Shown one piece after another: positions 57,485 to 64,000 of a stretch of 64,000 bases of DNA. This DNA comes from Arcanobacterium ihumii (GTDB taxonomy: Bacteria > Actinomycetota > Actinomycetes > Actinomycetales > Actinomycetaceae). The notes beneath the pieces are model-generated. The model saw only the letters and a program-made list of their open reading frames with translations. It did no database searches and was not told the origin of the DNA. The translations under genes were made by a program, and so were the position numbers. Each line of letters begins with the position of its first letter. Position 1 is the stretch's first letter. The stretch is taken from the NCBI RefSeq assembly GCF_900604515.1, contig NZ_UWOS01000002.1, positions 62,001-126,000 on the forward strand. Reading direction: 5' to 3'.

Positions 57485-57508
57485 TTTAGTTTAGTGCACT
57501 AAACTAAA
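57485..57508. promoter_or_regulatory. 24-bp palindrome with two divergent -10 boxes
   Basis: Perfect 24-bp inverted repeat centred on GTGCAC (57494-57499), filling most of the 31-bp gap between pafB and the DUF3866 gene. Each arm contains TAAACT read outward: plus-strand 57500-57505 (6 nt before GTG 57512) and minus-strand 57493-57488 (7 nt before the pafB ATG). The two leaderless promoters therefore overlap and may be controlled by one dimeric regulator. Confidence 0.65.
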
Positions 57509-57511
57509 TAT

Positions 57512-58621
57512 GTGATTATTTGGCGGCAAGGCAAAGTAACAGAATTCTTAGGTTCTTGGGGGCAGTCGGGCGAATACCGAGTAGAGCTCGAGGATGGCAC
57601 GCTCGGCAAGGGGCTAGCTTACTACCAGATGGTGGGGCAACCACAGGTTGGGGACTCCGTGTTGCTCTCCACCGCCGCTGTCAAACGCGGTCTTGGCACG
57701 GGCGGATACATGTTTATCGTTGCAATCCCGGATCGCTTACCTGCTGATCCACCTCCTCAACCTGGACACATAGTTAAGAATCGATACACACCAACTCAAT
57801 TCATGGTTCAAGGCGTCGATGAACAAGAGTCTCCTTACCACGACGTTCTTGAAGACGCCGATGATCTCGAAGGTATGTACGTGGTTGCGGCGGACTTGCA
57901 TTCAGCTTTACCTGCAATTGTGGCAGGTATTCGCGAAGCATCACCACACGCTCGGATTGCCTATGTTATGGGCGACGGTGGCGCTCTCCCCGCATGGTTT
58001 TCACAAACCGCAACGAAGATGGTCGATAACGGCGATATCCTAGGAATAATTTCTTACGGTCAAGCGTTTGGCGGAGATCTAGAAGCCGTCAATATCTACA
58101 CTGGTTTGTTGGCTGCTAAACACGTGTGGAATGCAGACGTTGCAATCGTTGCTCAAGGACCGGGAAACCTTGGCACAGGTACAAAGTGGGGCTTTTCCGG
58201 AACGACTATTGGGGAAGCAATTAATGCAGCCGGTATTCTGAGCGGAATACCGATTGCAGTTCTGCGTATGTCCCAAGCCGATAATCGCTCACGCCACTTT
58301 GGAATTTCCCATCACACCCTGCGTATCCTCCATGATATCGTCCACGTACCTTGCGTCATTCCTTCCCCAAGTTTCGACTCTTCTTTCGAGGGGACAACGT
58401 CAGAAGAGCTCATCCAGACCGTCACGGCACAATTAGATGAACTTCGCGATGTGGGCAATTTAGAGGTTCATGAAATCGACGCTAATGGACTCTATGATGT
58501 GCTGGCAGGATCGCCGTATTCGCTTCGCACGATGGGTAGAAACCTAGACCAAGACACCATAAACTTCATTGCTGCAGCTGCTGCGGGACGATGTGTTGGC
58601 AGGCTCATTGTGCAGCGTTAA
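57512..58621 (+). CDS. DUF3866 family protein
   Basis: 369-aa protein of the DUF3866 family, widespread in Actinobacteria and some Firmicutes, function unknown. Starts WRQGKVTEFLGSWGQSGEY; the middle has IAYVMGDGGALPAWFS, GIISYGQAFGGDLEAVNIYTGL-type glycine-rich segments and VAQGPGNLGTGTKWGFSG (about 214-231), followed by RHFGISHHTLRIL. No signal peptide or membrane helix. GTG start from a leaderless-type promoter in the palindrome shared with pafB, which suggests a link to the PafBC regulon (inference). Confidence 0.85.
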   Translation: MIIWRQGKVTEFLGSWGQSGEYRVELEDGTLGKGLAYYQMVGQPQVGDSVLLSTAAVKRGLGTGGYMFIVAIPDRLPADPPPQPGHIVKNRYTPTQFMVQGVDEQESPYHDVLEDADDLEGMYVVAADLHSALPAIVAGIREASPHARIAYVMGDGGALPAWFSQTATKMVDNGDILGIISYGQAFGGDLEAVNIYTGLLAAKHVWNADVAIVAQGPGNLGTGTKWGFSGTTIGEAINAAGILSGIPIAVLRMSQADNRSRHFGISHHTLRILHDIVHVPCVIPSPSFDSSFEGTTSEELIQTVTAQLDELRDVGNLEVHEIDANGLYDVLAGSPYSLRTMGRNLDQDTINFIAAAAAGRCVGRLIVQR

Positions 58622-58703
58622 ACAGCAGGTCAGTCAGCATAAAACGAGATGAACACATAGCGTATAGGTAGCTTTCTACTCAGTTATTTCACTCGAGAAA
58701 CGA

Positions 58704-58741
58704 TTCTAGCCCATGAACCGTTGGAGGTTCATGGGCTAGAA
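58704..58741. terminator. bidirectional terminator between DUF3866 gene and hisG
   Basis: 16-bp perfect stem TTCTAGCCCATGAACC (58704-58719) against 58726-58741, loop GTTGGA, with ATTT beyond on the plus strand. Confidence 0.82.
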
Positions 58742-58758
58742 ATTTCGAGTATCAAGTT

Positions 58759-59604
58759 CTATATACGCGACGTTAAAAGCGGTGTGACAATAATTCCTCG
58801 GGCCCCAGCAGCATAAAGCTCATCCATAACTCGGTTCATATCTCGCTTCGGTACCATTGAACGTACCGCAACCCAACCATCGTCGTGCAATGGCGAAATG
58901 GTTGGTGACTGGAATCCCGGAGTCAGCTTGACGGCTTCACTAAGAATCTCTTCTTTGCAATCGTAGTCAATAAGTACATAGCTTCTGGCAACGATCACAC
59001 CTTCGAGACGCCCATCGAGGATTTTAAGCTCACGTGAAATCTCGGCGTCGGCATTTCGAATAAGGACAGCTTCGGAACGAAGCAAAGGCTCTCCGAAAAC
59101 TTCTAGACCCGCTGCACGAAGCGTTGATCCAGTTTCGACGACGTCAGCAATCGCGTCAGCGATACCTAGGCGAACCGAAGACTCAACCGCTCCATCTAAA
59201 TGAACAACTGTTGCTTCGATACCATTATCTACTAAGTATTTCTTCAAAAGGTAGTCATACGATGTAGCTATGCGTTTACCAGCGAGATCCCCGATTTGAC
59301 GGGTTTGACCTGAAGGCCCCGCGAAACGGAAGGTGGATCGGGCAAAGCCAAGGGAACGATGCTCAATTGCATGTGCACCTGAATCCAAAAGAAGATCTCG
59401 ACCGGTGATACCGACGTCAACAGTTCCGGCACCAACATAAACTGCCACGTCGCGCGGGCGGATGAAGAAAAACTCAACATCGTTTTCTTCATCAACTAGC
59501 ACGAGCTCACGAGATTCACGACGCTGACGATAGCCGGCTTCGCGAAGCATCTGTGATGCAGGTTCGGACAGTGCTCCCTTATTAGGGACAGCAATTCTTA
59601 GCAT
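58759..59604 (-). CDS. hisG: ATP phosphoribosyltransferase
   Basis: First, feedback-inhibited step of histidine synthesis. Long-form HisG of 281 aa: [19 protein letters not shown] (about 2-20), [21 protein letters not shown]-type PRPP/ATP region (by position 52-72), the P-loop-like [22 protein letters not shown] segment (about 151-172), and the C-terminal regulatory ACT-like domain ending in [14 protein letters not shown] at 59613 would add 3 codons; ATG 59604 has AAGGGG 8 nt upstream and matches the family start. Last gene of the ribX-ribY-hisE-hisG series. Confidence 0.94.
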   Translation of the reverse strand: MLRIAVPNKGALSEPASQMLREAGYRQRRESRELVLVDEENDVEFFFIRPRDVAVYVGAGTVDVGITGRDLLLDSGAHAIEHRSLGFARSTFRFAGPSGQTRQIGDLAGKRIATSYDYLLKKYLVDNGIEATVVHLDGAVESSVRLGIADAIADVVETGSTLRAAGLEVFGEPLLRSEAVLIRNADAEISRELKILDGRLEGVIVARSYVLIDYDCKEEILSEAVKLTPGFQSPTISPLHDDGWVAVRSMVPKRDMNRVMDELYAAGARGIIVTPLLTSRI

Positions 59605-59648
59605 TGCGTCCACCCCTTCTTGTTTTTATAGGTATCGATCCTTGAGGC

Positions 59649-59921
59649 TTATAGGAATCGATAGATATCTTCAGGCTTGAGACCACGGGCAATCATCATC
59701 ACTTGGGCATGGTAGATAAGCTGCGAAATCTCTTCAGCGAGTTCGTCATCGCTCTGATATTCGCTCGCAATCCACACTTCGCCAGCTTCTTCAACAATTT
59801 TTTTGCCAATGAAGTGGATTCCGGCTTCAAGTTCTTTCACAGTACCTGACTGTGGGTCAGCTTGATCCGCTTTTTCTTTTAACTCTTGGTAGAGGTCTTC
59901 AAAGTCTTTCACAAGAACCAC
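59649..59921 (-). CDS. hisE: phosphoribosyl-ATP pyrophosphatase
   Basis: Second step of histidine synthesis, hydrolysing PR-ATP to PR-AMP. 90-aa MazG-like helical protein: [23 protein letters not shown] (described by position 30-52) with the metal-binding EExxE-type glutamates, and [24 protein letters not shown] 59921 has GGAAAG 6 nt upstream; a second GTG at 59912 is possible. It lies 25 nt after the lipoprotein gene with no terminator between, and 44 nt before hisG. Confidence 0.94.
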   Translation of the reverse strand: MVLVKDFEDLYQELKEKADQADPQSGTVKELEAGIHFIGKKIVEEAGEVWIASEYQSDDELAEEISQLIYHAQVMMIARGLKPEDIYRFL

Positions 59922-59946
59922 AATACTCTTTCCAGAAAAAAGCTAA

Positions 59947-60966
59947 CTACTCGTTCCGTTTCTTAAGAACAACATCTGTATGAGCCTCGGTAGCCTCCAC
60001 TAAAGTCTTCGTGATGTCGGCCCTTTTCATAAACTCCGCCATATTCTTCCAAACGGCATCATCTTGAACTCCGAATCCCTTGGTACCTTCGTAGAGAAGG
60101 ACGGTTCGTGCTAACACTTCCTTAGCAGTTGCTCGTTGCTCAGATCCAGAAAGTGAGGGAACATAGTTCGCAACAATATCCAAAGTTCCCTCAGGATCTT
60201 CTTTTGCATCCTTCACTCCTTTTTCGACAGCGTTGAGGAACTTCGCGTATGCTTCCGGGCGAATATTGTTCGAAAGAGAACCAAACCCTACACCTACAAG
60301 AGGTATCCGAACGTCGTCGGCAATTGGGAAGATATTAACGGAAAAACCAGCTTTCTCAAGCGCGACCGGATCATTATTCGCAAAACCAACAATGGCATCA
60401 ACTTTCTTGTCCTTAAGCGCTGCAGCTTGGGTATAGCCAATGAAACTGGTTTGAAATTTTCCTTGTAGACCATTGAGCTCAGCGCCGGCAAGTAAACCAA
60501 AGTAGTTTTCGCCGTATGGGCCAGGAAGCCCGATCGTCTTTCCTTGAAGATCTTTCCAGCTCTTGATGCCCGATTCCGCTACTGTAGCAACAACCACGGG
60601 ATACTTTTGATACATCGTTGCCCAGTTAACGACGTCGATACCAGTCGATCGCGCCTGCATCATTTCATCTCCACCAGCAAATACCACGTCTTCTTCACCA
60701 GCGGACAGAGCACCAAACAGATTCTCTTGGGCACCGTGATGACGCAGTTTCACATTGAGACCCTCACTCTTAAAATAACCTTTTTTCTCAGCAACATAGA
60801 GAGGTGCGAACTGCACGTCTGGGATGTATGTAAGACCCACCGTCATTGTATTTGAGGTTGAAGAATTTGAATTCGAAGACGCTGATTCGCTGGCACCTGT
60901 GCCAACGGTTGAGCATCCAGCCGCAAGAAGTGCTACTCCTGCGATTAAGGAAGAAATTTTTTTCAT
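59947..60966 (-). CDS. ribY: riboflavin-type ABC transporter substrate-binding lipoprotein
   Basis: 339-aa lipoprotein: signal MKKISSLIAGVALLAAGCS with lipobox LAAGC, a Ser/Asn-rich linker (about 25-40), then an NMT1/THI5-like binding domain (TVGLTYIPDVQFAPLYVAEKKGYFKSEGL by position 42-70; GKTIGLPGPYGENYF at about 143-157). The family binds thiamine precursors, nitrate, sulfonates and, in the RibXY branch, riboflavin. Riboflavin is proposed because the operon starts with an FMN riboswitch. ATG 60966 has AGGA 7 nt upstream. No ATPase gene is present in this window, so one must be supplied from elsewhere. Confidence 0.82.
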   Translation of the reverse strand: MKKISSLIAGVALLAAGCSTVGTGASESASSNSNSSTSNTMTVGLTYIPDVQFAPLYVAEKKGYFKSEGLNVKLRHHGAQENLFGALSAGEEDVVFAGGDEMMQARSTGIDVVNWATMYQKYPVVVATVAESGIKSWKDLQGKTIGLPGPYGENYFGLLAGAELNGLQGKFQTSFIGYTQAAALKDKKVDAIVGFANNDPVALEKAGFSVNIFPIADDVRIPLVGVGFGSLSNNIRPEAYAKFLNAVEKGVKDAKEDPEGTLDIVANYVPSLSGSEQRATAKEVLARTVLLYEGTKGFGVQDDAVWKNMAEFMKRADITKTLVEATEAHTDVVLKKRNE

Positions 60967-61013
60967 CGTCGATCCTATCAAGTTGAGCTATAGCATAACG
61001 AGGATAACTGCGA

Positions 61014-61778
61014 TCAGCTACGACGGTCCGAAACAGCGCGGACTATCCTTGTTTCTACAGCTAAAAGGGTTAAATATACGACTACTGCCACAATGGAAAG
61101 GAGTGCGATCGTGGCGAACATTGCCGGAGTATCGTTCAAGTGTTGAGCTGTAACCAGTTCAATGCCTAAACCTAGGTTTCCACCAATAACCATCTCCCCC
61201 ACGACTGCACCTGTCATTGCGAGCGTGAAGCCGGTACGAAGACCTGCCAGGATATTTGGCGCAGCAAGTGGGAGTTCGATCTTGGTAATTAACGACCAAC
61301 CGTGACTACCATCAAGTTTTGCGGCGTCGACGATATCTCGATCGAGCGACCTGATACCTACAGCGGTGTTAATGATGACGGGGAAAATAACCATAATCGC
61401 GCACAAAGTGACGATCGGTGCTGTTCCGTAGCCAATCCACATAACAAGCAGTGGCGCAATTGCTACTGCGGGAATCGCTTGAGACATCGCCAAATAGGGC
61501 TCAATGGTGGAACTGAGAGTAGAAAAATGGGCGATTGTGAACCCGAGTGGAATACCGATGAGAGCAGCGAGGATACAGCCCCATGCTGCTTCAACTACGG
61601 TTTGCCAAAGCGATGCCAGCAAGTATCCGTCGCTAAGACCACCCGCCAGGTTACCCACTACTGACTGTGGAGTAGGCAAAGCATATGGTCCAATAATTCC
61701 ACCAGTAGTTACCGCACCCCAGAGTAAGAGCAACACAAGACCAAGGATTGTTGGTCCAAGCCACTTCCGATCCGGCAT
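61014..61778 (-). CDS. ribX: riboflavin-type ABC transporter permease
   Basis: 254-aa permease with about six transmembrane helices and the binding-protein-dependent transport signature in AAKLDGSHGWSLITKIELPLAAPNILAGLR (EAA loop, about 150-180). Belongs to the SsuC/TauC/ThiX type. Substrate is inferred from the FMN riboswitch just upstream and the neighbouring NMT1/THI5-like lipoprotein. ATG with AGGAA about 8 nt upstream. First gene after the riboswitch. Confidence 0.85.
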   Translation of the reverse strand: MPDRKWLGPTILGLVLLLLWGAVTTGGIIGPYALPTPQSVVGNLAGGLSDGYLLASLWQTVVEAAWGCILAALIGIPLGFTIAHFSTLSSTIEPYLAMSQAIPAVAIAPLLVMWIGYGTAPIVTLCAIMVIFPVIINTAVGIRSLDRDIVDAAKLDGSHGWSLITKIELPLAAPNILAGLRTGFTLAMTGAVVGEMVIGGNLGLGIELVTAQHLNDTPAMFATIALLSIVAVVVYLTLLAVETRIVRAVSDRRS

Positions 61779-61828
61779 TAATCATTTCCTGTTTCTCAAT
61801 TTTCCATAGAGCGCCAGGAATGGACCAC

Positions 61829-61848
61829 AAAAAAGCGAATTTCTTCGC
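61829..61848 (-). terminator. FMN riboswitch terminator
   Basis: Minus strand GCGAA-GAAA-TTCGC followed by TTTTTT, between the aptamer and ribX. A short intrinsic terminator that fits a transcriptional expression platform. Confidence 0.75.
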
Positions 61849-61854
61849 CGAATC

Positions 61855-61979
61855 GTGCGCCTCCCATCCGGACTTTAACCGTCGGTAAAGGAATTTCACC
61901 TTTTCAACCGTAAACCGAAATCGGAATACGGGTCGCGGACTATCACCGCCGGTTCAGACTTTCACTGACCCTGGAGCAC
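61855..61979 (-). ncRNA. FMN riboswitch (RFN element)
   Basis: Read on the minus strand, it contains the nearly invariant blocks GGGTCAGTGAAAGTCTGA, ACCGGCGGTGATAGTCCGCG, ACCCG, GGTGAAATTCC, ACCGACGGTTAAAGTCCGG and ATGGGAGG in order, closed by GTGCTCC with GGAGGCGCAC-type pairing. This is the FMN aptamer. With FMN bound, the downstream hairpin would terminate transcription before ribX-ribY. Confidence 0.96.
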
Positions 61980-62071
61980 TTCTGTACAAAACAATTAATA
62001 CCACAACATGGAGCGATACGAAAAAATTGAGACTAAGAAACTCGCAATCCTTCAACTATTTGGAGCCAAGA

Positions 62072-62737
62072 TCACACGTGATGGTGAGCCTGCGCGAGCG
62101 AACGTAACGTCTCTACCTCGGCAAAAGCATCGTCAGACTTGTAAACAGCCGATCCTGCTACGAAGGTATCAGCGCCTGATTCAGCGGCCAGTGCGATAGT
62201 ATCGCGCGAAATACCGCCATCTACTTGGATCCATACATCGAGTCCAGATTTATTTACAGCTTCACGGGTTTTACGTAGCTTATTCATCATCGAGCTGATG
62301 AACTTTTGCCCGCCAAATCCAGGTTCAACGGTCATAATCAAAATCATGTCGAATTCATCTAGGATGTCAATAAGCGGTTCAATTGGAGTAGCAGGGCGTA
62401 ATGCTATTCCTGCGCGTGCGCCCTGAGCACGAAGCTCACGAGCAAGGCGAAGTGGTGCTGTTACAGCTTCAGCGTGGAAGGTTACTGATTTCGCACCGGC
62501 ATCAACGTACTGGGGTGCCCATACATCGGGATTTTCGATCATAAGATGGCAGTCGATCGGAATCGGAGAAACTCTCGAAATGGATTCAACAACTGGCAAA
62601 CCGAGGGATAAATTCGGAACGAAATGGTTATCCATCACGTCAACATGCGCCCAGTCGGCATTCTTGATTTTGTCCAATTCTCCTCTCAGATCAGAGAAGT
62701 CACAATTCAAAATCGAAGGGCTAATTCGCATTTCCAC
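62072..62737 (-). CDS. rpe: ribulose-phosphate 3-epimerase
   Basis: Interconverts ribulose 5-phosphate and xylulose 5-phosphate. 221-aa TIM barrel: [18 protein letters not shown] (about 5-22), metal/catalytic [16 protein letters not shown] (about 32-47), [24 protein letters not shown] (about 136-148), VDGGIS and phosphate-binding FVAGSAVYK. Start is GTG 62737 (AGGAT upstream; TAGGAT also ends 6 nt before it) or ATG 62731. It follows rsmB closely, as in many actinobacteria, where riboflavin synthesis genes usually come next. Confidence 0.94.
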   Translation of the reverse strand: MEMRISPSILNCDFSDLRGELDKIKNADWAHVDVMDNHFVPNLSLGLPVVESISRVSPIPIDCHLMIENPDVWAPQYVDAGAKSVTFHAEAVTAPLRLARELRAQGARAGIALRPATPIEPLIDILDEFDMILIMTVEPGFGGQKFISSMMNKLRKTREAVNKSGLDVWIQVDGGISRDTIALAAESGADTFVAGSAVYKSDDAFAEVETLRSLAQAHHHV

Positions 62738-62741
62738 TTGT

Positions 62742-64000
62742 CTATCCTATCTTTCTAAGAAGCGCCATGTACATAGCATCCGAGTAATGCAAATCTGGCC
62801 ATAGTTGCAGGTGTCCATTTGTTCCGAGGTCACCTATCAACGCTTCTTTTTCGGCAATTGCTGGCGTATCGAGAAGCTCAGCATCTGCGTGTTCACCTAG
62901 GAATGCATCAATGATTTCGTGGGTTTCGGATAAATGCGGTGAACAGGTCGAATACGCTACTACCCCACCTATGCGAAGGGCCTTCCAACTAGACTCCAAC
63001 AACTCGCCTTGGAGTTTGGTTAGGTCTACGGCGTCGCCAGCAGATTTTCTCCAACGAGCCTCAGGTCGACGCCGTAGTGCTCCGATTCCCGTGCATGGCG
63101 CGTCCACAAGGATTCTGTCATACGATTCCGGTTCTAAATCTCCTACTTCACGACCATCTCCGAGCCTGAGATCAACGATATCATCCCACGGTGCAACCGC
63201 TTCGGTGACTAAATCAAGGCGATGTTCGTGAGGTTCGTTGGCATGGATTCGCGCTCCACGCTGCGCAGCGATAGCCGCCAAGGTCGCAGTTTTTCCACCT
63301 GGACCAGCACACATATCTAGCCAAAGTTTATCTGGACCATCGAGTGGAGCCATAGCTAGTGTGCGCGCTACCAATTGTGAACCTTCATCTTGAACTCCAG
63401 CTTTAAGATCCTGTACCGCGAATACTCGATGCGGGTCGCCTCCACTGAGTAAGACGGCGGAATCTACGAGTTTTCCGCGCTCACTGTGCATTTTTCCGCG
63501 TTTAATATCAGCTTGAAGATCATCGATCGTAATTTCGCGAGCAACGAGCGCTACATCAGCAGGAGTGTTGTCCGACTTCAGAACACTGAGAATATCCTTT
63601 TTCGAACGACCGTTCTCAAGAAGCGACCTTGCAAGAACTCTGACGATCCATTCAGGGTGAGAATACCAGGTAGAGATAAAACTCAAAGATGAACCGTTAG
63701 CGCTACGTTCTTTTAAGATGCGTTGCCATTGAGCCAAGCTACGTTCAGAAACTCGGCGAAGAACGGCATTGACGAAGCCTGACGCACCTGAACCAAGAAT
63801 ATTCCTTGCCAGCTTCACGGTTTCGTAAATAGCTGCATGAGGCGGAGTTTGAAGCTCTAAAAGTTGGTGTGCACCCATCCGTAACAGGATTAATACCGGT
63901 AGATCAATCGAAGCTAAGTCACGGCCAGCAGTACCTTCAGCGATAATGGCATCCCATCGTCCTTGCAAACGGAGTGTTCCGTAGCAAAGATTCGTTGCAT
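62742..64000 (-). CDS. rsmB: 16S rRNA (cytosine-C5) methyltransferase RsmB, 5' part beyond window
   Basis: SAM-dependent m5C methyltransferase of 16S rRNA. The N-terminal NusB-like RNA-binding domain is followed by the methyltransferase domain with motif [40 protein letters not shown] (motif IV cysteine; described by position) and the nucleophile region [20 protein letters not shown] at 63968 could start it, but the frame stays open to the window edge and encodes [16 protein letters not shown], typical of the NusB-like domain. The true start therefore lies beyond 64000. Confidence 0.92.
   Translation of the reverse strand, partial: ATNLCYGTLRLQGRWDAIIAEGTAGRDLASIDLPVLILLRMGAHQLLELQTPPHAAIYETVKLARNILGSGASGFVNAVLRRVSERSLAQWQRILKERSANGSSLSFISTWYSHPEWIVRVLARSLLENGRSKKDILSVLKSDNTPADVALVAREITIDDLQADIKRGKMHSERGKLVDSAVLLSGGDPHRVFAVQDLKAGVQDEGSQLVARTLAMAPLDGPDKLWLDMCAGPGGKTATLAAIAAQRGARIHANEPHEHRLDLVTEAVAPWDDIVDLRLGDGREVGDLEPESYDRILVDAPCTGIGALRRRPEARWRKSAGDAVDLTKLQGELLESSWKALRIGGVVAYSTCSPHLSETHEIIDAFLGEHADAELLDTPAIAEKEALIGDLGTNGHLQLWPDLHYSDAMYMALLRKIG

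Noticed and set aside
57485-57508. Reading the 24-bp palindrome as a terminator
   Set aside because: It lies between two divergent start codons, not at gene ends, and has no U tract; a promoter/operator role fits better.
61855-61979. Thiamine (TPP) riboswitch ahead of the NMT1/THI5-like transporter
   Set aside because: The conserved blocks are those of the FMN aptamer; no CUGAGA/ACCUGAUC-type thi-box was found.

Overview
The window is a dense piece of an actinobacterial chromosome. Marker genes seen only or mainly in Actinobacteria are present: WhiA, RbpA, an ANTAR-type PdtaR regulator, the GarA/FtsR/MerR cluster, PafB/PafC and HelY. Base composition looks close to balanced, low for the phylum. 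Gene order, a small genome style with many overlaps, and apparent loss of riboflavin synthesis genes at their usual place point to a low-GC member of the Actinomycetaceae (Arcanobacterium/Gleimia-like). The family assignment is an inference. No prophage, insertion sequence, CRISPR array or plasmid gene was seen.

Layout. 3-5888: hisI, trpE, trpC, trpB, trpA and lgt, one-directional. 5958-11053: pyk, tRNA-Leu, pdtaR and polA. 11088-18228: a methyltransferase on the minus strand, then rpsA, a siderophore-interacting protein under a probable iron box, pyroglutamyl peptidase, coaE and uvrB. 18321-20929: a probable manganese riboswitch ahead of a TerC-family membrane protein, a convergent bile-acid-symporter-like protein and a YciI protein. 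21058-29002: uvrA, uvrC, rapZ, yvcK and whiA. 29319-36060: gapA, pgk, tpiA and secG, converging on tal and tkt. 36190-43506: xerD, parA, scpA, scpB, rluB, a tyrA-cmk fusion and der, the chromosome-maintenance cluster. 43564-44261: a paired SMR exporter. 44336-49828: tRNA-Pro, pepN, garA, ftsR, a second MerR gene and rbpA. 49916-57480 (minus): lnt, helY, a lipid kinase, a small membrane protein, pafC and pafB, divergent from a DUF3866 gene. 58759-64000 (minus): hisG, hisE, a riboflavin-type ABC transporter under an FMN riboswitch, rpe and a truncated rsmB.

Gene expression. At least nine genes have a TANNNT hexamer ending exactly 6 nt before an ATG or GTG and no Shine-Dalgarno sequence: pyk, polA, the siderophore-interacting gene, pcp, uvrA, the SBF-like gene, parA, lnt and the DUF3866 gene. 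This is the signature of leaderless mRNAs starting at the start codon. Operon-internal genes instead use normal GGAGG-type sites or ATGA/GTGA overlaps. Many convergent gene ends share long, nearly perfect hairpins.

Most notable points: the FMN-riboswitch transporter sitting where actinobacteria usually keep riboflavin biosynthesis genes; an in-frame TyrA-Cmk fusion that keeps an internal ribosome-binding site for Cmk; a 24-bp perfect palindrome holding both -10 boxes of the divergent pafB/DUF3866 pair; and the TerC manganese riboswitch.
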